This document shows positions 1 to 5,548 of a DNA stretch of 9,813 nucleotides, one piece after another. Position 1 is the stretch's first letter. The number at the start of each line of letters is the position of its first letter. A model generated the notes under the pieces. The model was not told where the DNA came from. It saw only the letters and a program-made list of their open reading frames with translations, and made no database searches. Source of the DNA: Pseudomonadota bacterium (GTDB lineage Bacteria > Pseudomonadota > Alphaproteobacteria > Rhizobiales > Xanthobacteraceae); NCBI GenBank assembly GCA_023434095.1, contig JAEYTJ010000260.1, positions 1 through 9,813 on the forward strand, in the 5' to 3' direction. The translations under genes were made by a program, and so were the position numbers.

Positions 1-1
1 C

Positions 2-379
2 GGCGCGATGATCGAGGCCGATGGCGAGCGGCTGCGGCAGGTGCTGGTGAACCTCGTGCAGAACGCCATGCAGGCGGTGATGGAGCGCCCCGGCGGCGCC
101 CCGCCCGGCCGGGTGACGCTATCCACCGCGCGCGAGGGCGAAGCGGTGCGGCTCACCATCGCCGACAACGGCGTCGGCATGAGCGAGGAGGTGCGCGCCC
201 GGCTGTTCGAGCCCCTGTTCAGCACCAAGCCGTTCGGCCTCGGGCTCGGCCTCGCGCTGGTGCAGCGGATCACCGAGAGCCATGGCGGCAGCGTCGCCGT
301 GCACTCCGCGCCGGGCGCGGGGACGCGGGTCGAACTGAGGCTGCCCGCCGCCTCCGGGGAGAGCCGCCATGTCGCTTGA
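2..379 (+). CDS. Sensor histidine kinase, C-terminal ATPase domain (5' end outside window)
   Basis: The frame is open from the first bases, so this is the 3' end of a longer gene; the ATG at position 8 lies inside a conserved motif and is not a real start. What is visible is a complete HATPase_c core: an N-box (RLRQVLVNLVQNAMQAV), a G1 box (DNGVGM), an F-box-like FEPLFSTKP and a G2 box (GLGLGLALVQRI), followed by the usual GTRVELRLP ending. This domain binds ATP and phosphorylates the histidine of the missing upstream HisKA domain. The closing of the motif set is typical of NtrB- or DctB-like kinases. The sensor part and therefore the signal are unknown. The stop overlaps the start of the next gene by 11 bp, so the two kinases are almost certainly co-transcribed and translationally coupled. 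Confidence 0.93.
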   Translation, partial: GAMIEADGERLRQVLVNLVQNAMQAVMERPGGAPPGRVTLSTAREGEAVRLTIADNGVGMSEEVRARLFEPLFSTKPFGLGLGLALVQRITESHGGSVAVHSAPGAGTRVELRLPAASGESRHVA

Positions 380-1526
380 GGCCCTCCCCCACGCGCCGTC
401 GCGCGTGTTGATCGTCGACGACGACCCGGATTTCGCCGCCAGCCTCGCCCTGCTGCTGGAGATGGAAGGCTATGCCGTCGCCGTCGCCCATGACGGCGCC
501 GGCGCCCATACCGCCCTCGGCGGGTGGGCCGGGCCGGCGGTGGCGCTGGTCGATATCCGCCTCGGCCATGAGGACGGCGTGGCGCTCGCCACCGAGCTGA
601 TCGCCGCGCGCCCGGAGCTGCTGGCGGTGATGGTCACCGCCTATGCCTCCGTGCCGACCGCGATCCGCGCCCTGCAGGCGGGCATTTACGACTATGTCTG
701 CAAGCCCTTCGAGCCGGGCGAGCTGCTGGCGATCCTGGCGCGCTGCTTCGACCGCCACCGCCTCGCCCGCGAGCGGGAACAGGCGGAGGAATTGCTGCGC
801 CGCGCCCGCCGGCTGGAGGCCATCGGCCGGCTGTCGGCGGGCATCGCGCATGACTTCAACAATTTGCTGGCCGTCGTCGGCGGCAATCTGAAGCTGCTGC
901 GCGAAGAGCTGGAACGCGGCGTGCAGGCGGATGGCGCCGTCATGCGCGAACTGGTCGCCGACGCGCTCGCCGCCGTTGAGGAAGGCACCGCCGCCAACCG
1001 GCAATTGCTCGCGGTGGGCCGTGCCCAGACCCTGCTACCACGCGTGGTCGATCTCACCGCAGCGGTGGAACAGGCGGCGGGGGCGGCGCGGGCGGCGCTG
1101 GGGCCCCCGGTCGCGCTGGAACTCGCGGGCCCGGACGAGCCGTGCTTCGCCAGGGTGGACCCGAGGCAGTTCGAGGCGAGCCTGCTCAATCTCGTCATCA
1201 ACGCCCGTGACGCCCTGGCCGGCAGCGGCAAGATCCGCCTCACCGTCGCGCGGCAGGCGCTCGATACCGCCGCGCCCTGGCGGCTGGAGGACATGCCGCC
1301 CGGCACCTATGCGGCGGTGACGGTGGAGGATGAAGGCTGCGGCATGGCGCCGGAGATTCTCGAGCGGGCGCTCAACCCCTTCTTCTCCACCAAGCCGGCG
1401 GAAAGCGGCAGCGGGCTCGGCCTCGCCATGGTCTACGGCTTCGCGCGCCAGTCCGGCGGCACTCTCCTCATCGACAGCGCGCCCGGCTGCGGCACCCGCG
1501 TCACCCTGCTGCTGCCGGCGGCGTGA
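369..1526 (+). CDS. Hybrid histidine kinase, receiver-HisKA-HATPase order
   Basis: A 385-residue cytoplasmic protein without membrane segments. Residues about 11-127 form a receiver domain with the acidic pair D17/D18, phosphoacceptor D62, T90 and K112 in KPFEPGEL. A short charged helix (about 130-150) leads to a HisKA-type dimerisation helix with the phosphorylatable H161 in AGIAHDFNN. The HATPase domain follows, with N-box NLVINARDAL, G1 box DEGCGM, NPFFSTKP and G2 box GSGLGLAMVYGF. The start is supported by GGGGAG seven bases upstream and by the overlap with the preceding kinase gene. A receiver in front of a kinase core suggests that this protein takes phosphate from another kinase, plausibly the one upstream, and has its own kinase activity tuned by it. 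It has no DNA-binding output, so it needs a partner regulator; the convergent OmpR-type gene is the nearest candidate, which is inference. Confidence 0.93.
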   Translation: MSLEALPHAPSRVLIVDDDPDFAASLALLLEMEGYAVAVAHDGAGAHTALGGWAGPAVALVDIRLGHEDGVALATELIAARPELLAVMVTAYASVPTAIRALQAGIYDYVCKPFEPGELLAILARCFDRHRLAREREQAEELLRRARRLEAIGRLSAGIAHDFNNLLAVVGGNLKLLREELERGVQADGAVMRELVADALAAVEEGTAANRQLLAVGRAQTLLPRVVDLTAAVEQAAGAARAALGPPVALELAGPDEPCFARVDPRQFEASLLNLVINARDALAGSGKIRLTVARQALDTAAPWRLEDMPPGTYAAVTVEDEGCGMAPEILERALNPFFSTKPAESGSGLGLAMVYGFARQSGGTLLIDSAPGCGTRVTLLLPAA

Positions 1527-2238
1527 ACACATAGCCCTCGCCGCGGACCGTCTTGATGAGGTGACCGCCGCCATCGTCCAGCTTGCGGCGCAGCTTGCCG
1601 ATCATCACGTCGACGCTGCGGTCGAACGGCGCCCATTGCCGGCTCGCCACCAGATCGAGCATCTGGTCGCGGCTCATCACCCGGCCGGGGCGTTCCGCCA
1701 GCGCGGCGAGCAGCCGGAATTCATGCGCGGTGAGGTCCACCCGCCCCCCGTCCGGGCCGGTGAGTTCGCGTCGGTCGAGATCGAGCCGCCACGGGCCGAA
1801 GGCGATGCGGTTCGCCGACGCGGCCGGCGCGGCGGCGGCCACGCGGACCATGCCGCGGGCGCGCCGCAGCAGGGCGCGGATGCGGGCGAGCAGCTCGCGC
1901 GGCTCGAACGGCTTGGTGAGATAGTCGTCGGCGCCGATTTCAAGGCAGACGATCTTGTCCACCGTCTCGCATTTGGCCGACAGCATGAGCAGCGGCATGT
2001 CCCAGCGCGCCCGCAGGCCGCGCGCCAGCGTCAGCCCGTCCTCGCCATAGGGAAAGGTGAGGTCGAGAATGACGAGATCGAAGGGCGTCACCGCCAGCGC
2101 GTCGCGCATGGTTGCGCCGTCGAGCGCGAACTCCGCCGCGAAGCCCTCGCGGGCGAGAAACTTGGTCACGAACCCGCACATCCGGCGGTCGTCGTCGACC
2201 ATCAGGATGCGCGGCATGCGCACCGCCTCGTTCATCAT
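1501..2238 (-). CDS. OmpR/PhoB-family response regulator
   Basis: A 245-residue transcription factor. The receiver domain (about 9-125) has acidic residues D15-D17, phosphoacceptor D59 in VILDL, S87 in the usual T/S position and K109 in TKPFEPREL. A linker of alanines leads to an OmpR-type winged helix (about 148-240) with the recognisable LTAHEFRLLAALAERPGRV, RSVDVMIGKLRRKL and IKTVRGEGYVF motifs. The reading frame stays open further upstream to an ATG at 2325, but the receiver fold begins just after the tandem ATGs at 2238 and 2235, with a G-rich stretch in front; I chose 2238. The extended 29-residue leader looks unlike a receiver N-terminus. The gene ends inside the 3' end of the hybrid kinase gene on the other strand. 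It is divergent from fmdA, and the region between them holds direct repeats that suit an OmpR-type dimer. Target genes are not known. Confidence 0.93.
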   Translation of the reverse strand: MMNEAVRMPRILMVDDDRRMCGFVTKFLAREGFAAEFALDGATMRDALAVTPFDLVILDLTFPYGEDGLTLARGLRARWDMPLLMLSAKCETVDKIVCLEIGADDYLTKPFEPRELLARIRALLRRARGMVRVAAAAPAASANRIAFGPWRLDLDRRELTGPDGGRVDLTAHEFRLLAALAERPGRVMSRDQMLDLVASRQWAPFDRSVDVMIGKLRRKLDDGGGHLIKTVRGEGYVFTPPAAAG

Positions 2239-2287
2239 CCCGCCCCGTGCATTCGCGCACCGAGACGACACGTCGCGTCGCCCTGGG

Positions 2288-2323
2288 AGCGAGCATAGCC
2301 GCTCGCTTGCCGGCTGCGCAGCC
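2288..2323. repeat. Inverted repeat plus perfect 12-bp palindrome in the divergent region
   Basis: Two symmetric elements sit side by side between the response regulator gene and fmdA. AGCGAGC (2288-2294) and GCTCGCT (2301-2307) are perfect 7-bp arms around a 6-nt spacer, and GGCTGCGCAGCC (2312-2323) is a perfect 12-bp palindrome. On the minus strand they could fold in the untranslated leader of the response regulator mRNA; on DNA they could be protein-binding sites. In DNA this GC-rich, short symmetric words arise easily by chance, so function is uncertain. Confidence 0.35.
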
Positions 2324-2337
2324 ATGCCGCGGGGCGA

Positions 2338-2385
2338 TTACAAAAATTTACATTCGCCCCGCCCGGCGCGGGAAGAGCGCTTACA
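2338..2385. promoter_or_regulatory. TTACA direct repeats, candidate OmpR-family binding site
   Basis: TTACA occurs at 2338-2342 and 2348-2352, exactly one helical turn apart, and again at 2381-2385, 33 bp (about three turns) downstream. The first two give TACA-N6-TACA, the spacing known for the RstA box of enterobacteria and typical of tandem half-sites for OmpR-family dimers. The second and third copies extend to TTACATNNGC. The island is AT-rich in otherwise very GC-rich DNA. It lies about 100 bp from the response regulator start and about 140 bp from the fmdA start, so it could serve either. The rest of the 250-bp gap (2239-2488) shows no convincing sigma-70 or sigma-54 promoter that I can defend. 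Confidence 0.5.
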
Positions 2386-2488
2386 TCGGCTTCCTAGCCT
2401 GCTGCGGCAGGGTGCGGGCGCGTGGCTTTCCGGCCTCCCGCCTTCAGGAACGGCGCCAACGCCGCGGCACCCTCGCAGGAGGAAGCTC

Positions 2489-3715
2489 ATGGCCAAGACC
2501 GTCTTCAAGATCGATCTCAACAAGGCGCCGGAAGACCAGGCGATCAAGACCCATAATCGCTGGCACCCCGACCTGCCCATGGTCGAGACCTTCAAGCCCG
2601 GCGACGAATTCCGGGTCGAGTGCTACGACTGGACCGGCGGGCAGATCGGCAACAATGACAGCGCCAACGACGTGCGCGACGTGAACCTGACCAAGGTGCA
2701 CTATCTCAGCGGCCCCTTCGGGGTCGAGGGCGCCGAGCCGGGCGACCTGATGGTGGTCGACATTCTCGACATCGGGCCGATCGAGGGCTCGGAATGGGGC
2801 TTCAACGGCCTGTTCGACAAGAACAATGGCGGAGGCTTCCTGACCGAGCACTATCCCGACGCGGTGAAGTCCTGCTGGGATTTCCACGGCATCTACACCA
2901 CCTCCCGCCACATCCCGCGGGTGCGCTATCCCGGCCTCGTCCATCCCGGCCTGATCGGCTGCCTGCCCGACCATAAGCTGCTGGCGGAGGCCAACCGCCG
3001 CGAGGCGGCGCTGGTCGCCACCGATCCCAACCGGGTGCCGCCGCTGGCCTGCCTGCCCTTCTCCGACACCGCGCTGATGGGCCAGATGAGCGGCGCGGCG
3101 CGCGACAAGGCGGCGGCCGAAGGCTGGCGCACCGTGCCGCCGCGCGAGCATGGCGGCAATTGCGACATCAAGAACCTGTCGCGTGGCTCGCGCTGCTACT
3201 TCCCGGTCTATGTGAAGGGCGGCGGACTTTCCATGGGCGACATCCACTTCTCGCAGGGCGATGGCGAGATCACCTTCTGCGGCGCCATCGAGATGGCCGG
3301 CTGGATCGACATCGGCGTCGGCCTGATCAAGGGCGGCATGGCGAAATACGGCGTGGTCAACCCGATCTTCAAGCCGAGCCCGGTCGACCCGCATTTCGAC
3401 GACTACCTGATCTTCGAGGGCATCTCGGTCGACGAGCACACGGGCGAGCAATACTACCTCGACGCCCATGTCGCCTATCGACGCGCCTGCCTCAACGCCA
3501 TCGAATACCTGAAGAAGTTCGGTTATTCCGGCGAGCAGGCCTATTCCATCCTCGGCACCGCGCCGGTGGAAGGGCGCATTGCCGGCATCGTCGACATTCC
3601 CAATGTCTGCGCCACGGTGGCGATCCCGACCAAGATCTTCGATTTCGACATCAACCCCAACTCCACCGGGCCCACAAAGCAGGTGTCGGGCGTCGATGTC
3701 GCCCGCGCCAGCTGA
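2489..3715 (+). CDS. fmdA: Formamidase (FmdA/AmdA acetamidase-formamidase family)
   Basis: A 408-residue cytoplasmic enzyme, the usual length for FmdA. The family hydrolyses formamide to ammonia and formate, with weaker action on acetamide and other short amides; it is unrelated to the nitrilase-type AmiE/AmiF amidases. The sequence carries the family hallmarks: an N-terminal RWHPDLPMVETFKPGDEF region, the REHGGNCDIKNLSRGS block (from R219, with H221 and C225), HFSQGDGEITFCGAIEM (from H253), and the C-terminal AYSILGTAPVEGRIAGIVD and IPTKIFDFDI segments. The start follows a perfect AGGAGG six bases upstream. The open frame continues upstream, but nothing before 2489 resembles the family. It heads a three-gene set with an amide/urea channel and fmdB, which fits ammonia supply from amides. 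No frameshift or missing conserved block is seen. Formamidase is favoured over acetamidase by overall resemblance, and the substrate is not proven. Confidence 0.95.
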   Translation: MAKTVFKIDLNKAPEDQAIKTHNRWHPDLPMVETFKPGDEFRVECYDWTGGQIGNNDSANDVRDVNLTKVHYLSGPFGVEGAEPGDLMVVDILDIGPIEGSEWGFNGLFDKNNGGGFLTEHYPDAVKSCWDFHGIYTTSRHIPRVRYPGLVHPGLIGCLPDHKLLAEANRREAALVATDPNRVPPLACLPFSDTALMGQMSGAARDKAAAEGWRTVPPREHGGNCDIKNLSRGSRCYFPVYVKGGGLSMGDIHFSQGDGEITFCGAIEMAGWIDIGVGLIKGGMAKYGVVNPIFKPSPVDPHFDDYLIFEGISVDEHTGEQYYLDAHVAYRRACLNAIEYLKKFGYSGEQAYSILGTAPVEGRIAGIVDIPNVCATVAIPTKIFDFDINPNSTGPTKQVSGVDVARAS

Positions 3716-3733
3716 CCCCTCCGGCACAGAGTG

Positions 3734-3757
3734 CCCCGGTCGGCCTGCCGGCCGGGG
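3734..3757 (+). repeat. Strong hairpin between fmdA and the amide channel gene
   Basis: CCCCGG (3734-3739) pairs with CCGGGG (3752-3757). The stem continues through a T-G wobble and CGG/CCG to a 4-nt CCTG loop, giving ten pairs in all. There is no T-run after it, so it is not a classic terminator. It lies 18 bases after the fmdA stop and 3 bases before the AGGAG ribosome binding site of the next gene. Such hairpins commonly protect the upstream mRNA or lower expression of a downstream membrane protein, which is inferred here. Confidence 0.55.
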
Positions 3758-3772
3758 ACGAGGAGATCGATC

Positions 3773-4291
3773 ATGCTGCTCGGACTTGGCCTGCTCTATG
3801 TCGGCGCCGTCCTCGTGCTCAACGGCCTATGGCTGTTGGGAAAGATCGAGGACCGCGAAATCATCGTGGTGAACGTCATCTCCGGCGTGGTGACGCTCGC
3901 CATCTCGATGTTCTGGGCGTTCAACCCGGAGGCGGATGCCGGCTCCATCAAGGGCGCCGCGCTCACCCTGCTGTTCACCGCCACCTATTTCTGGGTGGCC
4001 TATAACCGCGTCACCAAGGTGGACGGGCGCGGGCTCGGCTGGTTCAGCCTGTTCGTCGCCATCACCGTGGTCCCGGTGGCGATCCAGTCGCTGCGCGGGG
4101 CGGACAGCTCCATCAGCCTCTGGATGGGCTGGAACTGGGTCGGCTGGGCGCTTCTGTGGTTCTGCTACTTCCTGCTGCTCACCATGAAGCAACCCATCCT
4201 GCGCTTCACCGGCGCCTTCACCGTGCTCATCGGCATCGTCACCGGCTGGGTGCCGGGCGTCTCGCTGCTGCAGGGCTGGCTGAACCCCTGA
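3773..4291 (+). CDS. amiS: AmiS/UreI-family amide or urea channel
   Basis: A 172-residue integral inner-membrane protein, close in length to AmiS of Pseudomonas amidase operons (about 171). Six hydrophobic segments can be drawn at about residues 2-22, 29-49, 58-78, 86-104, 114-135 and 139-160. The opening LLGLGLLYVGAVLVLNGLWLLG and the TATYFWVAYN segment are characteristic of the AmiS/UreI family, which forms channels for urea and short-chain amides. The start follows AGGAG by seven bases; the upstream extension of the frame is hydrophilic and unlike the family. Its place right after formamidase argues for amide (formamide) uptake rather than acid-gated urea entry; no urease genes are in view. 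Aromatic residues are abundant (W, F, Y in helices 2, 3, 5), as in the UreI pore. Substrate is inferred from context. Confidence 0.9.
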   Translation: MLLGLGLLYVGAVLVLNGLWLLGKIEDREIIVVNVISGVVTLAISMFWAFNPEADAGSIKGAALTLLFTATYFWVAYNRVTKVDGRGLGWFSLFVAITVVPVAIQSLRGADSSISLWMGWNWVGWALLWFCYFLLLTMKQPILRFTGAFTVLIGIVTGWVPGVSLLQGWLNP

Positions 4292-4295
4292 TCCC

Positions 4296-4364
4296 GGCGG
4301 ATGGTTTTGCGGCCATCCGCCTTTCCTTGCATCGGATGGCCCACGGGCCATCCGCCCCCTTTTT
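4296..4364 (+). terminator. Tandem hairpins with shared arm sequences before fmdB
   Basis: Hairpin A is GGCGGATGG (4296-4304) with CCATCCGCC (4313-4321), a perfect 9-bp stem with an 8-nt loop, followed by CTTTCC after the first bases. Hairpin B is GGATGGCCC (4334-4342) with GGGCCATCC (4345-4353); in RNA the realistic form is eight pairs with a CACG loop. B is followed by six further C/G bases and five Ts (4360-4364). Because CCATCCGCC occurs again at 4348-4356, the first arm can pair with either copy, so two alternative folds exist. This could be a leaky terminator or an attenuator between the channel gene and fmdB, or an mRNA-stabilising element. The T-run ends three bases before the fmdB GGAGG. 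Confidence 0.5.
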
Positions 4365-4378
4365 ATGGAGGACCGAGG

Positions 4379-4681
4379 ATGCCCCTCTATTCCTATTCCT
4401 GTGACGATTGCGGCACGTTCGAGGGCTGGACCACTATGAGCGAGGCGGAACAGCCGGCCTGCTGCCCGGAATGCAGCGGCGAGGCCCCGCGCGCCATGGC
4501 GATGCCCCGGCTCAGCACCATGAACGGCACGCTGCGCAAGGCGCTCGCCCGCTCCGAAGGCACCGCCTCCGAGCCCAAGGTGGTGAAGCGCGAACATCTC
4601 GCCGGCTGCGGCTGCACGCTCTGCGGCACCCGCAAGAACAAGCCGGCGCCGATCGAGCGGCGCTGGTCGCTCGGGCACTAA
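4379..4681 (+). CDS. fmdB: FmdB-family zinc-ribbon protein
   Basis: A 100-residue protein opening with MPLYSYSCDDCG, the signature start of the FmdB/CxxC_CxxC_SSSS family (MPxYxYxCxxCG). The zinc ribbon uses C8/C11 and C29/C32. The family was named from the formamidase operon of Methylophilus, where FmdB was proposed to regulate amide use; its biochemical role is still unclear. The tail has a second cluster, H73, C77, C79 and C82, within HLAGCGCTLCG, that might bind another metal. The start is fixed by GGAGG seven bases upstream and by the conserved N-terminus; the longer upstream frame runs through the hairpins and is rejected. It is the last gene of the fmdA operon and lies only 20 bp from the convergent GntR gene. 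Family assignment is firm and function is weakly known. Confidence 0.9.
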   Translation: MPLYSYSCDDCGTFEGWTTMSEAEQPACCPECSGEAPRAMAMPRLSTMNGTLRKALARSEGTASEPKVVKREHLAGCGCTLCGTRKNKPAPIERRWSLGH

Positions 4682-4701
4682 AGGCCCGGCCGCCGGCCCC
4701 G

Positions 4702-5418
4702 TCAGGGGGTGGGTGCCAGCACGCGGCCGCGGGTTTTTCCCGCCGCCGCTCCCTCGCCGATCAGCGCGGCGAGCACCTCATAGGCACCCTCGATATCGGC
4801 GGCGAGCGCCCGCGCTGCCCTCTCGGGATCGCGGGCGCTCACCGCGTCGAAGATCGCCCGGTGCTGATGGTTCGAGATGCGGAAATTGCCCGAGCCGCGC
4901 AGCAGGTGAAAATACGGGCTGATCTGCAGCCAGAGATTCTCGATGATCGTCAGCAGGATCGGTGATCCCGCATGGCGGTAGAGATGAAAGTGGAAGTCGT
5001 AATTGGCGCGGATGTAGTGCTGCGCGTCGGCGTTCTTCTCCGCCTCCTCCAGCCGCTGGAACGCCCGTGTCAGCGCGGCGATCAACACGCCGTCCTGCCG
5101 CTCGGTAGCCCAGCGGACTGCCGTGCTCTCCACCTCCAGCCGCACCCGCCGCAGATCTTCCAGCCGTTCCAGCGTCAGCTTGGGGATGCCGATGGTACGC
5201 CCCGACACCACGGTAAGCACGCCCGCCCCAGTGAGCTTGGTCAGCGCCTCGCGCACCGGCATCGGGCTGACGCCGAACGCCTCGGCCAGATGCGCCACGG
5301 TGATCGACTGGCCCGGCGCGATGCCGCCTTCGAGGATCAGCTCGCATAGCCGGCGGAACACACCTTCCTGCAACGTCTGCTTGTGAAGCGGAACGACGTG
5401 TTCGCGAAGATCGGACAT
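4702..5418 (-). CDS. GntR-family transcriptional regulator, FadR subfamily (FCD domain)
   Basis: A 238-residue repressor-type protein. Residues about 12-80 form the GntR winged helix (VFRRLCELILEGGIAPGQ, then LAEAFGVSPMPVREALTKL and a wing with TVVSGRTIGI). Residues about 84-215 form an all-helical FCD ligand domain. The usual FCD metal-site positions appear as N139, H143 (in NYDFHFHLYRHAGSP), H186 (in NHQHRAIFDAV) and D208, where most relatives have a third histidine. The start at 5418 follows GGGAG by six bases; an in-frame ATG at 5457 has no such site. The gene is divergent from the ABC importer genes, and the gap carries a clear operator-like repeat. It most likely represses the importer and possibly itself until an effector, perhaps the imported solute or a metabolite of it, binds the FCD domain. 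Confidence 0.93.
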   Translation of the reverse strand: MSDLREHVVPLHKQTLQEGVFRRLCELILEGGIAPGQSITVAHLAEAFGVSPMPVREALTKLTGAGVLTVVSGRTIGIPKLTLERLEDLRRVRLEVESTAVRWATERQDGVLIAALTRAFQRLEEAEKNADAQHYIRANYDFHFHLYRHAGSPILLTIIENLWLQISPYFHLLRGSGNFRISNHQHRAIFDAVSARDPERAARALAADIEGAYEVLAALIGEGAAAGKTRGRVLAPTP

Positions 5419-5469
5419 CAGCGACTCCCGGCTGCGGATGGCGCCAGCATAACGCACCGCGCGAGGGAC

Positions 5470-5498
5470 TTGAAGCCGATTTTGATTTTTGATCTAAT
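5470..5498 (+). promoter_or_regulatory. Sigma-70 promoter of the ABC importer operon
   Basis: A -35 box TTGAAG (5470-5475, four of six to consensus) and a -10 box TCTAAT (5493-5498, five of six) are separated by exactly 17 bp. Transcription would begin near 5505, about 45 bases before the binding-protein start. The -10 box falls inside the repeat described for 5477-5508, so a bound regulator would block RNA polymerase. No equally good promoter was found for the divergent regulator gene. Confidence 0.6.
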
Positions 5499-5508
5499 AT
5501 CAAAATCG
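5477..5508. promoter_or_regulatory. Candidate GntR operator: AT-rich inverted and direct repeat
   Basis: CGATTTTGAT (5477-5486) and ATCAAAATCG (5499-5508) are perfect 10-bp inverted arms around a 12-bp spacer. Inside, a second copy of TTTTGAT (5487-5493) forms a tighter inverted repeat with ATCAAAA (5499-5505), with 5 bp between. The layout is therefore TTTTGAT twice in direct order, then its mirror image. The element is the most AT-rich patch in the whole window, lies in the divergent gap and overlaps the predicted -10 box, all as expected for repression by the adjacent FCD-type regulator. Confidence 0.65.
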
Positions 5509-5548
5509 ACGGCACGCGACAGACGCGCCGCGCTTGGGAGGACGACGA

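Noticed and set aside
2239..2325. 29-residue longer start for the response regulator
   Set aside because: Receiver domains begin a few residues before the ILMVDDD strand, and the added residues have no family match. The tandem ATGs at 2238 and 2235 fit better.
2057..2488. N-terminal extension of the formamidase frame by 144 codons
   Set aside because: The extension is antisense to the response regulator and resembles no FmdA N-terminus, while the ATG at 2489 has a perfect AGGAGG.
2400..2488. Sigma-54 promoter for the amide operon
   Set aside because: I looked for GG-N10-GC with a TGGCAC/TTGC context because the module is nitrogen-related, but found only poor partial matches.
2444..3727. 427-codon minus-strand open frame opposite formamidase
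   Set aside because: It covers an undoubted fmdA gene almost exactly and has no recognisable domain; it is an antisense shadow.
4682..4701. GC-rich symmetric sequence between the convergent fmdB and GntR genes as a bidirectional terminator
   Set aside because: The possible stems are only about four pairs and there is no T-run on either strand. I cannot support a terminator here.
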